Origin: Aminobacter carboxidus
Lineage (GTDB): Bacteria > Pseudomonadota > Alphaproteobacteria > Rhizobiales > Rhizobiaceae
Length of the DNA: 64,000 nucleotides
Assembly (NCBI RefSeq): GCF_014863355.1
Contig: NZ_JACZEP010000004.1
Coordinates: forward strand, 372,001 to 436,000
Reading direction: 5' to 3'
Shown in pieces: positions 1 to 11,242 of the stretch; within the stretch, counting starts at the first letter, position 1, and each line of letters opens with the position of its first letter. Position numbers and translations under genes: made by a program. The notes under the pieces are model-generated. The model was not told the origin of the DNA, searched no databases, and saw only the letters and a program-made list of their open reading frames with translations.

Positions 1-456
1 GTTGGTTCCTTCGACATCGTCCTCGATCTTCCGCCAGCCCATGCCTTCGTAGTAGGCAGTCAGGCGTGGCTTGGCACAGAGATAGACGGTCTCGAAACCC
101 TGCTGGAACGCGGCCTCGGCCCCTGCCCGCACAAGTGCAGCGCCGACGCCTGACTTGCGTGCGGCTTCCTCGACCCACAACGCCGCCACCCACGGCGAAT
201 ATTGCGGCCGCGATTCAAGATCGCTGTCGATCAGGTGGGCGGTGCCGAGGAAGCTGTCGCCATCATGGGCGACGAGCGCCATGGGCAGTCCGGTCGAGGC
301 AAAATTCTCGTTCACCAGTCCCTCGATGAAGTCGAGTTCGGTATTGTCTTCGCGCCACCATGCATTCCAGATGCGGTCGGCGACTGTTTCGGCAAATTCA
401 GGCCGATCGCGAAGATCGGAGATCGAAAATTTCAAGTCTCTGCCGTTCGACATCAT
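1..456 (-). CDS. GNAT family N-acetyltransferase (3' end beyond window)
   Basis: Reading leftwards from the ATG at 456-454 the frame stays open for 152 codons to the window edge, so the C-terminus is missing. The product has the GNAT layout: an N-terminal strand-helix section, a central segment where a beta strand (PWVAALWVEEAARKSGVG) leads into the acetyl-CoA pyrophosphate loop at KSGVGAAL, and a C-terminal AYYEGMGW motif typical of the last alpha/beta unit. Such enzymes move an acetyl group from acetyl-CoA to an amine; the substrate cannot be told. The family is clear, the specific role is not. It stands divergently from the EamA gene beginning at 542. Confidence 0.75.
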   Translation of the reverse strand, partial: MMSNGRDLKFSISDLRDRPEFAETVADRIWNAWWREDNTELDFIEGLVNENFASTGLPMALVAHDGDSFLGTAHLIDSDLESRPQYSPWVAALWVEEAARKSGVGAALVRAGAEAAFQQGFETVYLCAKPRLTAYYEGMGWRKIEDDVEGTN

Positions 457-541
457 GCCTACTGCTATGCTTTCGACTGTCGGAAACGGCGCTGATAAAC
501 GGCCATTCGAAAGCCAGCAAATCCATTTTACGGAGCCAGAC

Positions 542-979
542 ATGAATTCCGCCCTCGCATCCTGACAGTTCTGGGCCATCCTCTCGGACATGTTCGCGGC
601 GCTGACGGCGATCTTCGCCAAGGCCGGCATCGAAAACATCAATTCGGATTTCGCCACGCTGATCAGGACGGTGGTGATCCTGCTGGTGCTGGGCCCGATC
701 ATCGCCGCCACCGGCCAGTTCCAGCCGCTCAGTGAGATCTCGCGCAAGACCTATCTGTTCCTGGTGCTTTCGGGGCTGGCCACGGGGGCGTCGTGGCTGT
801 GCTACTTCCGCGCGCTGAAGCTCGGAAATGCGGCGCAGGTGGCGCCGATCGACAAGCTAAGCGTCGTTCTTGTCGCGGTGTTTGGCGTCATTTTCCTTGG
901 CGAGCGACTTAGCACGGCGAACTGGCTCGGCGTCGCGCTGATCGCGGCGGGCGCGGTGCTGGTCGCCACCAGGGCGTGA
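542..979 (+). pseudogene. EamA-family transporter, 5' end interrupted by in-frame TGA
   Basis: The frame encodes a short (about 145 residue) single-EamA-domain membrane protein of the drug/metabolite transporter superfamily, with four clear hydrophobic helices after residue 25 and the GERLSTANWLGVALIAAGAVL ending typical of the family (last ten residues form the final helix). The ATG at 542 has a good ribosome site (ACGGAG, 6 bases upstream), but codon 8 (563-565) is TGA. Reading resumes in the same frame with QFWAILSDMF, which looks like the missing first helix. The next ATG, at 590, has no evident ribosome site and would remove half of helix 1. A TGG-to-TGA nonsense change or a sequencing error fits best; reinitiation at 590 is possible. 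Confidence 0.6.
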
Positions 980-1195
980 CGGCGGAGCCGCTTTGGTGAC
1001 GGCATCAAGGCGGGAGATGAAGGCGTCGAAACGATGGGGCATGGCCGGTACGATTGCCTCTGTTCACGAATCGCTCTCTTTCCGATCCGCGGCGCGATTT
1101 GCTTCCCGCACTGTGGCAAAGCCATGGCAGAATCGATCACATCCTTTTGCAAGCGCGGCCCTGCCATGCCAATGAGAGGGTGAAAGAGAGGCGGC

Positions 1196-2095
1196 GTGCA
1201 GAACAACGAAAACAAGCGGGTCTATGTCATCGGCCAGACCGAGATCGCGGCGCGGCCGCTTGTGCCGGCGCTGTATCTGGTGGCAACGCCGATCGGCAAT
1301 CTCGGCGACATCACCTTGCGCGCGCTGGAGACGCTGGCTGCGGCCGATCACGTCGCCTGCGAGGATACGCGGGTGACGCGCGTCTTGCTCGATCGCTACG
1401 GCATCCGCCAGCGCCCGACCGCCTATCACGAGCACAATGCCACCGAAGCCGGGCCACGGCTGATCGAGGCGCTGGAGAACGGGCGCAGCGTGGCGCTGGT
1501 GTCGGACGCCGGCACGCCTTTGGTCTCCGATCCGGGTTTTCGCCTCGTCGGACAGGCGCAAGAGCGCGGCATCCGCGTCGTGCCGATCCCCGGCGCGTCG
1601 GCGGTGCTGGCCGCGCTGACCGCCTCGGGGCTGCCGTCGGATGCGTTTTTCTTCGCCGGCTTCCTGCCGGTCAAGGACGGGCAGAAGCGGACGCGACTGG
1701 AAGAGGTGAAAGCCGTGCCGGGCACGCTGATCTTCTTTGAATCGCCGCGCCGGCTCGCCGACACGCTTGAAGCCATGGCCGACGTGCTCGGCGCGCGCCA
1801 GGCGGCGATCGGCCGCGAACTGACCAAGACCTTCGAGGAAATCCGCACCGGCACTTTGGCCGAGCTGGCCGCCCACTATGCCGAGGCTGATACACCCAAG
1901 GGCGAAGTCGTGATCTGCGTGGCACCGCCCGAGGAGCGCACCGAGACGGCCGACGACGTCGACAAGCTCCTGTTGTCGCTGGCCAAGGAGATGCCGGCTT
2001 CGAAGGCGGCGGCCGAGGCCGCGCGGATGACCGGTGGGCAGAAGCCGGCGCTTTATCGCCGCCTGCTCGAACTGCGCGAAGGGTCGGATGACTAA
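1196..2095 (+). CDS. rsmI: 16S rRNA (cytidine(1402)-2'-O)-methyltransferase RsmI
   Basis: Product of 299 residues starting at GTG 1196 behind AAAGAGAGGCGGC. The N-terminal domain carries the RsmI/tetrapyrrole-methylase signature [15 protein letters not shown] (about residues 27-41), followed by CEDTR and the [12 protein letters not shown] loop that binds S-adenosylmethionine. The enzyme 2'-O-methylates C1402 in the decoding centre of 16S rRNA, in the cytoplasm, acting with RsmH. The stop overlaps the start of the yraN-family gene by 8 bases, the usual proteobacterial pairing. The glutathione synthetase gene that often follows in alphaproteobacteria is not here. The length is normal for the family. 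Confidence 0.95.
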   Translation: MQNNENKRVYVIGQTEIAARPLVPALYLVATPIGNLGDITLRALETLAAADHVACEDTRVTRVLLDRYGIRQRPTAYHEHNATEAGPRLIEALENGRSVALVSDAGTPLVSDPGFRLVGQAQERGIRVVPIPGASAVLAALTASGLPSDAFFFAGFLPVKDGQKRTRLEEVKAVPGTLIFFESPRRLADTLEAMADVLGARQAAIGRELTKTFEEIRTGTLAELAAHYAEADTPKGEVVICVAPPEERTETADDVDKLLLSLAKEMPASKAAAEAARMTGGQKPALYRRLLELREGSDD

Positions 2096-2459
2096 CCGCC
2101 TCGCCCGCCAGTACGCTCAACGCCGCGGCCATCGCGGCGAGTGGCTGGCGGCATTGGCGCTGATGCTCAAGGGCTACCGCATCGTTGCCCGGCGCTACAA
2201 GACCAAGCTCGGCGAGATCGACCTGATCGCCCGGCGCGGCGACCTGGTGCTGATCGTCGAGGTCAAGGCGCGCAAGACGCTGAACGAGGCGATGGACGCC
2301 GTGGCCTACGACTCGGAACGGCGTATCGAGGGCGCCGCCGATTTGTGGCTGGCGCGGCAGCCTGATTACGGCAAGCTGTCGGTGCGGTTCGACATGGTGG
2401 CGGTGCTGCCAAGGCGCTGGCCGGTGCATGTCGAAAACGCATTCCAGGGCCGGAACTGA
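2088..2459 (+). CDS. YraN/UPF0102 family endonuclease-like protein
   Basis: Product of 123 residues from ATG 2088, overlapping the end of rsmI, which suggests translational coupling. It shows the UPF0102 pattern: [11 protein letters not shown] near the N-terminus, then [34 protein letters not shown], in which the E-x-D...E-V-K arrangement (GEID, VEVK) matches the catalytic core of restriction-endonuclease-like/Holliday-junction-resolvase folds. Whether the family actually cleaves DNA is not settled, and a role in DNA processing is inference. An upstream in-frame start at 2034 lies inside rsmI and is less likely. Confidence 0.88.
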   Translation: MTNRLARQYAQRRGHRGEWLAALALMLKGYRIVARRYKTKLGEIDLIARRGDLVLIVEVKARKTLNEAMDAVAYDSERRIEGAADLWLARQPDYGKLSVRFDMVAVLPRRWPVHVENAFQGRN

Positions 2460-2585
2460 GCATGGAGCGGCGCATCGTGCGACGCGATGGGCCTTTACGC
2501 CCGCGGCCAATGCCCTTAACAGGCCACGCAAGCCCGCGTCGCGGGCACTAGAAGTTCGCGCCCGAGGGCGCTTGAGTTACTGGAG

Positions 2586-2822
2586 ATGGCAATGTCCCTT
2601 CCCGACCGCCTGAGCAACGACCCGCGCAGCCCGTTTTTCAACGCCGAGGCGCTGCAGGCCGGCGTCGGCATCCTGTTCAACGGCAAAGAACGCCAGGACG
2701 TCAGCGAGTATTGCGTCAGCGAAGGCTGGGTCCGCGTGCCAGCCGGCAAGTCGAAGGACCGCTACGGCGAGCCGATCACCATCAAGCTCAAGGGCACTGT
2801 CGAGGCTTTTCCGAAGCCTTGA
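2586..2822 (+). CDS. DUF3297 family protein
   Basis: Product of 78 residues. The ATG at 2586 follows CTGGAG at a short distance; a second ATG lies two codons in (2592). The sequence LPDRLSNDPRSPFF, GILFNGKER and the VSEGWVRV segment match the small DUF3297 family of proteobacterial glutathione-peroxidase-neighbour type proteins of unknown function. No signal peptide or membrane segment is present, so it is likely cytoplasmic. It is separated by 126 bases from yraN and is probably its own transcript. Family recognition is good, function unknown. Confidence 0.8.
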   Translation: MAMSLPDRLSNDPRSPFFNAEALQAGVGILFNGKERQDVSEYCVSEGWVRVPAGKSKDRYGEPITIKLKGTVEAFPKP

Positions 2823-2863
2823 TCCAGTAAGCGGCGTAGGCGATCAGGGCCGAGCGCTTTGGC

Positions 2864-3148
2864 TCAGCCGGTAATGTCGAAGCCCGCGGGGACGCCGGCC
2901 GCATCGGCCGGCTCCGGCACCACGCTTCTGACGTCAGCGCCTGGCGGGCCCTGCCAGAAAGCTTCCAGCATCGATGCGACCACTTCGTCCGGGCCCGATA
3001 TCAGGGCGGTGACGGAACCGTCCCGCTCATTGCGGACCCAGCCGCGCAGGCCAAGGCGGCGTGCCTCGCGCTGCGTCCAGACGCGGAAACTGACGCCCTG
3101 GACGTGACCGGCGATGCGAAGGCGAACGGTTTTCTGGCCCACTGGCAT
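2864..3148 (-). CDS. acyP: Acylphosphatase
   Basis: Product of 94 residues from the ATG at 3148-3146, which has a GGAG ribosome site 7 bases upstream; a longer frame to 3190 lacks this. The protein has the acylphosphatase core: RLRIAGHVQGVSFRVWT, whose Arg binds the phosphate, and GLRGWVRNERDGSV, whose Asn orients the catalytic water. It hydrolyses the carboxyl-phosphate bond of small acyl phosphates in the cytoplasm. The usual length is 90-100 residues. It lies downstream of, and in the same orientation as, the cytochrome P450 gene, but a palindromic repeat element separates them. Confidence 0.93.
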   Translation of the reverse strand: MPVGQKTVRLRIAGHVQGVSFRVWTQREARRLGLRGWVRNERDGSVTALISGPDEVVASMLEAFWQGPPGADVRSVVPEPADAAGVPAGFDITG

Positions 3149-3182
3149 CAGCTGTCTCCAGATTCGGTTGGGGCAAGCGCTG

Positions 3183-3264
3183 CCCCTCATCCGCCTGCCA
3201 GCACTGCCCGGGGCGAGCCACGGGTCTCGCCCGTCCCTTCGGACCCCCGTGAACGGGGAGAAGG
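3183..3264. repeat. Intergenic palindromic repeat element
   Basis: The spacer between the P450 and acylphosphatase genes holds two hairpins: GGGCGAG/CTCGCCC (3211-3217 with 3226-3232) and CCCCGT-GA-ACGGGG (3245-3258), flanked by CCCCTCATCCGCC and GGGGAGAAGG. This CCTCATCCG...GGAGAAGG arrangement recurs, degenerate, downstream of gyrB (10990-11170). Such elements are common between genes in rhizobial genomes and may act as terminators or mRNA-end stabilisers; the role here is inferred. Confidence 0.6.
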
Positions 3265-3269
3265 AAGCT

Positions 3270-4640
3270 TCACCGCCGTGTCACCCGCATTGGCAGCCCG
3301 CCCTGCGGCTGGGTGGTCAGCTTCTGTACCGGCCATGGCTTGGTCTCCGCAGTCGTGTCGAAGCGGAAACGCGAGAGCAGGATGGCGAGCGCGATGATTG
3401 CTTCCTGCATGGCAAAGCTCATGCCGATGCAGACGCGCGGACCAGCGCCGAAAGGCAGGTACTGGTAGCGGTCGATCTTGTCGCGATTTTCGGGATGGAA
3501 ACGCTCGGGCATGAAGGCGTTGGGACGGTCCCATAGCTTGCGGTGGCGATGCACCGTCCACGGCATGACCAGCACCTGCGCCTTGGGCGGGATCCTGAAG
3601 CCTTTATATTCGTCCTCGGCGATCGGCTCGCGGTTGATCGACGGCGCCGGCGGGTAGAGCCTGAGCGCCTCCTCGAAGGCGGCGCGGGTGTAGGGCATGG
3701 CGTCGAGCCATTTCACCGGGTCGGGTTCGCGCGCCAGAACCGCGTCGATCTCCTGTTCGACGCGGTCGCGCTCCCAACTGGCTTCGGCGAGGCAATAGAT
3801 GGTCCAGCCGAGCGCCCGCGCTGTGGTCTCGTGGCCGGCGCCTATGAAGGTGATGATGTTGTCTTCGATCTCCTGACGCGACAGCCCGTCGGGACCTTCC
3901 GCACGTAAGAGCAGGGTCAGAAAATCCTCGGGCGCGCCGTCGGGATCACGCGCCAGCTTGTCGCTGCGCATCGCCACCGTGTCGGTGACGATCTTGCGGA
4001 AATAAGCCATGGTCTTGCGGCCGCGGATGCGGGTGAGGCGCGGCAGCCACTCGGGCGCGCGCAACAGGTCGAGCGGATCGACGCGGCCCATGGTCTCGAA
4101 CAGCCGGTCGATCTCGTGGGCAAAACTGCCAGCCTCGCCTGCGATCTCGCCCGAAAACAGCGTCTCGGCCAGGATCTCGTAAGTCAGCATGGTCATGTCC
4201 TGGGCGACATCGACAGTGCCTGACACGTCGTTGTAGCGTTGGACGAAATCGAGGGTGCGGGCCAGCATCGGCTGGGCGAAACCGAAGATGTGGCGCGGGG
4301 TGAAAACCGGCGCCATGGCCTTGCGCGAACGCTTCCAGACATCGCCCTCGGCGGTCAAGAGCCCGTCGCGCAGGATCGGCCGCAGGATCATCTGGCGGAC
4401 GGTCGCCATCTTGTAGTTCTTGGCGTTGTCGACCAGCACGTGGCGGATGAGGCCGGGATCGTTGGCGATGACCAGAGGGCCGCCGACACCTGAAACCGAG
4501 ATCCACGGTTCGTTGTAGGACGGCTCGCCCCAGAGCTCGAGCGGGTTGCGGTAGACGATGCGCATCATCTCCAGCGTCGATGGCGGCTTCGTGCGCGGGA
4601 TCGGCGCCGGCGGGACGAAGGGTTCCGGTCTTGTGTCCAT
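3270..4640 (-). CDS. Cytochrome P450
   Basis: Product of 456 residues if started at ATG 4640 (MDTRPEPF); an in-frame ATG at 4676 adds 12 residues and neither has a strong ribosome site. All P450 landmarks are present: the I-helix oxygen-activation motif FIGAGHETTA, the K-helix ExxR in EEALRLYPP, the PERF region, and the heme loop FGAGPRVCIG with the axial cysteine. There is no N-terminal membrane anchor, so it is a soluble bacterial monooxygenase that needs separate ferredoxin/reductase partners, none of which is adjacent. The substrate is unknown. Confidence 0.93.
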   Translation of the reverse strand: MDTRPEPFVPPAPIPRTKPPSTLEMMRIVYRNPLELWGEPSYNEPWISVSGVGGPLVIANDPGLIRHVLVDNAKNYKMATVRQMILRPILRDGLLTAEGDVWKRSRKAMAPVFTPRHIFGFAQPMLARTLDFVQRYNDVSGTVDVAQDMTMLTYEILAETLFSGEIAGEAGSFAHEIDRLFETMGRVDPLDLLRAPEWLPRLTRIRGRKTMAYFRKIVTDTVAMRSDKLARDPDGAPEDFLTLLLRAEGPDGLSRQEIEDNIITFIGAGHETTARALGWTIYCLAEASWERDRVEQEIDAVLAREPDPVKWLDAMPYTRAAFEEALRLYPPAPSINREPIAEDEYKGFRIPPKAQVLVMPWTVHRHRKLWDRPNAFMPERFHPENRDKIDRYQYLPFGAGPRVCIGMSFAMQEAIIALAILLSRFRFDTTAETKPWPVQKLTTQPQGGLPMRVTRR

Positions 4641-4760
4641 CGGCTGAATGTAGGTCCCGCCGAGGCAGGCGTCCATGCGCCGGAGCGCGATGACCCAGAT
4701 GTGACCTTGCGCGCCCAGCGTCGCTCCGGGCGCAAGGAACGCTGCAAGCCTTTGAATTGA

Positions 4761-4807
4761 TGCATGATCCGTTGCGAAAATCGGAAACGATTTTCGGCGG
4801 CCATGCT
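4761..4807. repeat. RIME-like palindromic element
   Basis: In the 262-base spacer between the P450 and the FMN reductase there is an imperfect palindrome starting GCATGATCC, with inner arms CGAAAATCG/CGATTTTCG around a GAAA-type centre and ending in CATGC. A second member of the same family lies at 32723-32765. It resembles the rhizobial intergenic mosaic/palindromic elements; no gene is recognised in the rest of the spacer. Confidence 0.5.
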
Positions 4808-4902
4808 TCAGTCACCAAAAGGTGCCTTCTTGCCACGGGAGGGTTTCAGCGCCTATTTCCCCGCCAGTCACCTTTCGATACCTGCCACCAAGGACTGAAA
4901 TC

Positions 4903-5472
4903 TTGAAACACCAGCTCAACATCGTCGTGGCCAGCACCCGCCCCGGCCGCGTCGGACCCGTCTTCGCCCGCTGGCTCGAGGCCTATGCGCGCGAACACGG
5001 CAAATTCGAACCCGTCATCACCGACATCGACGCCTTCGGCCTGCCTATCTTCGACGAACCCAAGCACCCCAGGCTTGGCCAGTACGAAAACGACCACACC
5101 AAGCAGTGGTCGGAAGCGATCAAGCCGGCCGACGCCTTCGTGTTCGTGACGCCCGAATACAACTACTTCGCAGCGCCCGCGCTGGTGAACGCCATCGACT
5201 ATCTCTCCCGCGAATGGAACTACAAGCCGGCAAGCTTCCTGAGCTATGGCGGCGTTTCAGCCGGCCTGCGCGCCGTGCAGTCGGAAAAGCTGCTGCTGAC
5301 CTCGGTCAAGATCATGCCGATCCCCGAGGCGATCGCCATCCCGGCCTTCACCCAGCATCTGCAAGAGAATGGCGAGTTCAAGTCGAACGCGCTGATCGAC
5401 GACAGCGCCAAGACGATGCTCAACGAGCTGTTCCGCTGGAGCGAAGCGCTGAAGCCGCTGCGGGCTGGCTGA
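4903..5472 (+). CDS. NADPH-dependent FMN reductase (NAD(P)H quinone/azo-reductase type)
   Basis: The best start is TTG 4903, with AAGGA eight bases before it, giving 189 residues; the longer open frame to 4822 has no ribosome site and a non-homologous leader. The protein has the flavodoxin-like fold of the FMN_red family: NIVVASTRPGRVGP (FMN phosphate loop), then VFVTPEYNYFAAPALVNAID, the classic PEYN motif contacting the isoalloxazine ring, then SYGGVSAGLRA. It reduces FMN, quinones or azo compounds using NADPH in the cytoplasm. The physiological substrate is not evident from the neighbours. Confidence 0.9.
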   Translation: MKHQLNIVVASTRPGRVGPVFARWLEAYAREHGKFEPVITDIDAFGLPIFDEPKHPRLGQYENDHTKQWSEAIKPADAFVFVTPEYNYFAAPALVNAIDYLSREWNYKPASFLSYGGVSAGLRAVQSEKLLLTSVKIMPIPEAIAIPAFTQHLQENGEFKSNALIDDSAKTMLNELFRWSEALKPLRAG

Positions 5473-5608
5473 AGGTGCCTCGCCTCAGGACCACAGCTGA
5501 GGCGACGAATATTGTCTTTGTGGAACTTCAACCACTTGGCATGCAACCTATCCCTGACGGTGACGTTTGGTCCCATGCAACCAACAGGGAATACACGTGT
5601 AGAGTGAT

Positions 5609-6055
5609 ATGATGAACTGCAAGGTGATGGTGGTTGAGGACGAGATCTTCGTTGCCACCGAAATTGAAAGCATGCTGGAAGAGCTCGGGCACCACCCGAT
5701 CGGCATCGCCATGGACTCGGCGAGCGCGCTCGACCTGGCGCAGCATGCCGAAATAGCGCTTGTCGACCTCAACTTGCGGGACGGCCCGACCGGGCCTTCG
5801 CTGGGCAAGATCCTAGCCGAGCAGTTTGGGGTGACAGTGCTGTTCATGACCGCCAATCCTTCGCAACTGGGCGACGGCATACCCGGCACGATCGGTGTAC
5901 TGCCCAAGCCGGTGATGGACGAAGAATTACGCGAGGCGGTGCGATATGCCGTGGCGCGCCGACGCCGTTTGCCTGCCGATCCGCCAGTTCGGCTGAAGCT
6001 GTTTGCGGCAGACAATTGCAACGACAGCGAGGATGGGCTTGGCGTGACGGCCTGA
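5609..6055 (+). CDS. Single-domain response regulator
   Basis: Product of 148 residues consisting of one receiver domain. The acidic pair is in VVEDEIF (residues 9-11), the phospho-acceptor Asp in ALVDLNLRDG (about residue 53), the conserved Thr/Ala in VLFMTANP, and the switch Lys in VLPKPV. No output domain follows, only a short basic tail. It converges with the HWE kinase gene at 6127-8025 (72-base gap), so the two are likely partners or members of one phosphorelay. This CheY-like architecture without a DNA-binding domain is common for rhizobial HWE/HisKA2 systems. ATG 5609 or 5612 can start it. Confidence 0.88.
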   Translation: MMNCKVMVVEDEIFVATEIESMLEELGHHPIGIAMDSASALDLAQHAEIALVDLNLRDGPTGPSLGKILAEQFGVTVLFMTANPSQLGDGIPGTIGVLPKPVMDEELREAVRYAVARRRRLPADPPVRLKLFAADNCNDSEDGLGVTA

Positions 6056-6126
6056 CAGAAACGCGGCTGCTCGAGATTTGAGGGCGCGCCGGCAGACGCC
6101 GTTGCGCCCTTTGTCGTTTCCGCGAT

Positions 6127-8025
6127 CTAGCGCCGGAGCGTCACGGAGCGGTTGAGTTGTGCCACGGGCACGGTCAGTTCCACTTCAAGTCCGGCCTCAT
6201 TCCACCGCCGCTGCAGCGTACCGCCAAGCTGGCCCTGGACGCTAAGTGTGATCAGCCGGCTGCCAAAACCTTCGCCTGCAGGGGGCCCCGACACCGGCGC
6301 GCCGCCTGTTTCCTTCCAGACCATGTGGTACGTGTCGCAGTTCACGACAGCATCGACGACCACGCGGCCCTCTGCCTCCGCCAAGGCGCCATACTTCGCC
6401 GCATTGGTGGCAAGCTCGTGGAACAGCAGCGCAAGCGGAGTGGCCGCGCCGTCGTCGATGGTGGCGTCGTCGCCGTTGAAGGCGAAACGGCTGGAATCGT
6501 CGCCGACATGCGGGTCGAGCAGAAGTTCAACCAAGGCGCGCAGCGAAGACTGTTTGTTCTGCGGCCGCGATGCCTGGCTGTGCGGCCGGACGAAATCATG
6601 CGCCTTGCCCATCGCGCTGATGCGCTGCCTGAGTTGATCGGCCAAAGGCTTGATGTCGGGATAGGAGCGCGCCGATAGGCTGATGATGCCGTTAAGCACC
6701 GAAAAGATGTTCTTGATGCGGTGGCTGAGTTCGTGCGCGACGATCTCTCGCTCTTCGGCAACCTGCTTGGTTTCATGGATGTCGGTACAGGTGCCGAACC
6801 AGCGGATGATCTCGCCGGCCTCGTTGCGGATGGCCAGCGCCCGGCCAAGCGTCCAGCGGTACTCGCCACTGGCGTGACGAAGCCGGTACTCGATCTGGTA
6901 AGGCTCGCCGGTGGCAAGCGAATGCCGCCACAATTCCCAGGCGCGGTCCCGGTCGTCTGGATGAAACATCCCTGCCCATGCCTCACCATCCGTCGAGCCC
7001 AGCGGCATGCCGGTGAATTCGTACCAGCGCGCATTGTAATAATCATGGAAGCCGTCGGGCCGGGTCGACCAAACCATCTGCGGCATGGTGTCGGCAAGCG
7101 TCCGGAAGCCGGCTTCGCTTGCCGTCAGTGCCGCCTCGACCGCCTTGCGCTCGGTGATGTCGATGACGACCCCCGGCAGACGCGGATTGCCGCCGACTGT
7201 GTCGAAAAACTTACCGGTGGCAAGTACCCAGCGGATATGGCCATCGTCGTCGACGAGGCGATACTCGGCCCGGAAACCGCCGCGGTTGGCAATTGCCTCG
7301 TCGGTCTTGCGCGCGACGAAGTCGCGGTCCGCGGCATGGATGCGCCTAAAGAAACGTTCAGCCGAAATGCCCTGTTCGGCGTCGGCGAGCCCGACACCAA
7401 ACATCTCGGCGAAACGCGCGTCGGCGGTGACGATCCGACTGGTCAGATCGAGTTCCCAGGCCCCGACGATGCCCGACGCCTCGAGCGCCAGGGACAGCCG
7501 TTCCTCGCTGCGGGCAAGCGCCTTTTCGGCACGCACACGCTTGGTAGTTTCAGCCAAGATGGCAAATGCGCCGACCGCCTCGCCATCGTCGTCGAGCAAC
7601 GGACTGTAGTCGAGCTCGAGCCAGACGCGTTCGGCGGCACCATTGCGCCACAGCACGAGTTCCTGATCCTCGTAGGTCAGCGTTTCACCCTCGAAGATGC
7701 GGTCGATGACGGTACGGTTGAACTGCGCGACCTCGGGCCAGCTGTCGAAGACCGACGTGCCGAGGCAACCCGGATGCCTGGCGCCTGCGATATCGCGGTA
7801 GGCGTCGTTGTAGATCATCACGCCCTTGCGGCCGATGAGCAGGCACATCGGCATCGCCGATGCCAGCATGATGCGGATCGTCATGCGCACGACTGCCGGC
7901 CAGGAACCGATCGGACCGATCGGCGTAGAGGTCCAGTCCAGGGCCTCGATGAGCCCGGCGAGTTCGCCTGAAACGATCGGATTGGAAACCTTGTCGTCGG
8001 CTTTCAATGGTCTTGTGGTTGGCAT
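6127..8025 (-). CDS. PAS-domain HWE-family sensor histidine kinase
   Basis: Product of 632 residues from ATG 8025 (TTG 8076 would add 17). The domain order is a PAS-like region about 30-160, a second PAS about 175-295, a third PAS/PAC about 305-420, then the kinase. The phospho-acceptor box is HELSHRIKNIFSVLNG, with His435 in the HRxKN position, followed by an ATPase module with the N-box FHELATNAAKYGAL and the W-x-E motif (VWKETGG) that defines HWE kinases. No membrane segment is seen, so it is a cytoplasmic sensor, possibly binding flavin or heme in a PAS pocket. It probably signals to the response regulator at 5609-6055. Confidence 0.92.
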   Translation of the reverse strand: MPTTRPLKADDKVSNPIVSGELAGLIEALDWTSTPIGPIGSWPAVVRMTIRIMLASAMPMCLLIGRKGVMIYNDAYRDIAGARHPGCLGTSVFDSWPEVAQFNRTVIDRIFEGETLTYEDQELVLWRNGAAERVWLELDYSPLLDDDGEAVGAFAILAETTKRVRAEKALARSEERLSLALEASGIVGAWELDLTSRIVTADARFAEMFGVGLADAEQGISAERFFRRIHAADRDFVARKTDEAIANRGGFRAEYRLVDDDGHIRWVLATGKFFDTVGGNPRLPGVVIDITERKAVEAALTASEAGFRTLADTMPQMVWSTRPDGFHDYYNARWYEFTGMPLGSTDGEAWAGMFHPDDRDRAWELWRHSLATGEPYQIEYRLRHASGEYRWTLGRALAIRNEAGEIIRWFGTCTDIHETKQVAEEREIVAHELSHRIKNIFSVLNGIISLSARSYPDIKPLADQLRQRISAMGKAHDFVRPHSQASRPQNKQSSLRALVELLLDPHVGDDSSRFAFNGDDATIDDGAATPLALLFHELATNAAKYGALAEAEGRVVVDAVVNCDTYHMVWKETGGAPVSGPPAGEGFGSRLITLSVQGQLGGTLQRRWNEAGLEVELTVPVAQLNRSVTLRR

Positions 8026-8443
8026 GGATGAGAATTTTCTCGACTGAAAGCTGTTGTGAAAAGTGTAGGCCAGCAAAAATCAGGCCCATAGCATGTAAGG
8101 GAAGTGAGACAGCAGTATTGATGAGCCTGAATGCGTCAGGACGACGTTTGTTCCGAACTCCGACTAGATGAACAGACGAGAAAATCGCATAGGTTTCGCT
8201 TCTCTGCCAACAATCGACGGCATCCAAGGTAAGTTCGGCAAGACGATGCCGTCGGCCGGTTCCCGGCAGCAGCGGGCCGGCATTTGTCTCGCTTAGACGG
8301 CCTGTAGTGGTTTTCGGAGTGCGCTGCAGGCGCGCCCCGAACGGCCCGAATCGTCAAGCCGGAGGGTGAGGCGAAGCAACGCCGCTCGGCGTGGCGTTAT
8401 CCCCTCGCAAAAGACCCGTAAAACTTGGAAAAACCACACTTAA

Positions 8444-10972
<2,529 letters not shown>

Positions 10973-10989
10973 GGCAGCGACCTAGTGAC

Positions 10990-11170
10990 GACACCTTTTC
11001 CTTGCGGGAGAAGGTGTCTTGGCGCGTTGCGCCAAGACGGATGAGGGGATGTTGGAAGGACCGCGTCTTCTCATTTGATCGAGAAGGACTGCGTTCTGTT
11101 CTGCAGCGCTCATTCCTTCCAACACGCCTCACCGCACCTTCGCGCACCTTCTCCCACAGGAGAAGGGAAG
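10990..11170. repeat. Nested inverted-repeat intergenic element downstream of gyrB
   Basis: The region is one composite inverted repeat: GGGAGAAGGTG (11006-11016) pairs with CACCTTCTCCC (11145-11155), and inside it GTTGGAAGGA (11051-11060) pairs with TCCTTCCAAC (11114-11123). The left arm also forms its own hairpins, GACACCTTTTC/GAGAAGGTGTC (10990-11018) and CTTGGCGC-GTT-GCGCCAAG (11018-11036). It resembles a small non-autonomous palindromic element and probably serves as the gyrB 3' end structure. No protein is encoded. Confidence 0.65.
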
Positions 11171-11242
11171 GTTCGGGCACATTGCGCTGATGGCGCGTTG
11201 ATGTAGCTTGGCGGCGAATATCATCCGTGCGGGAAAGCCTCA

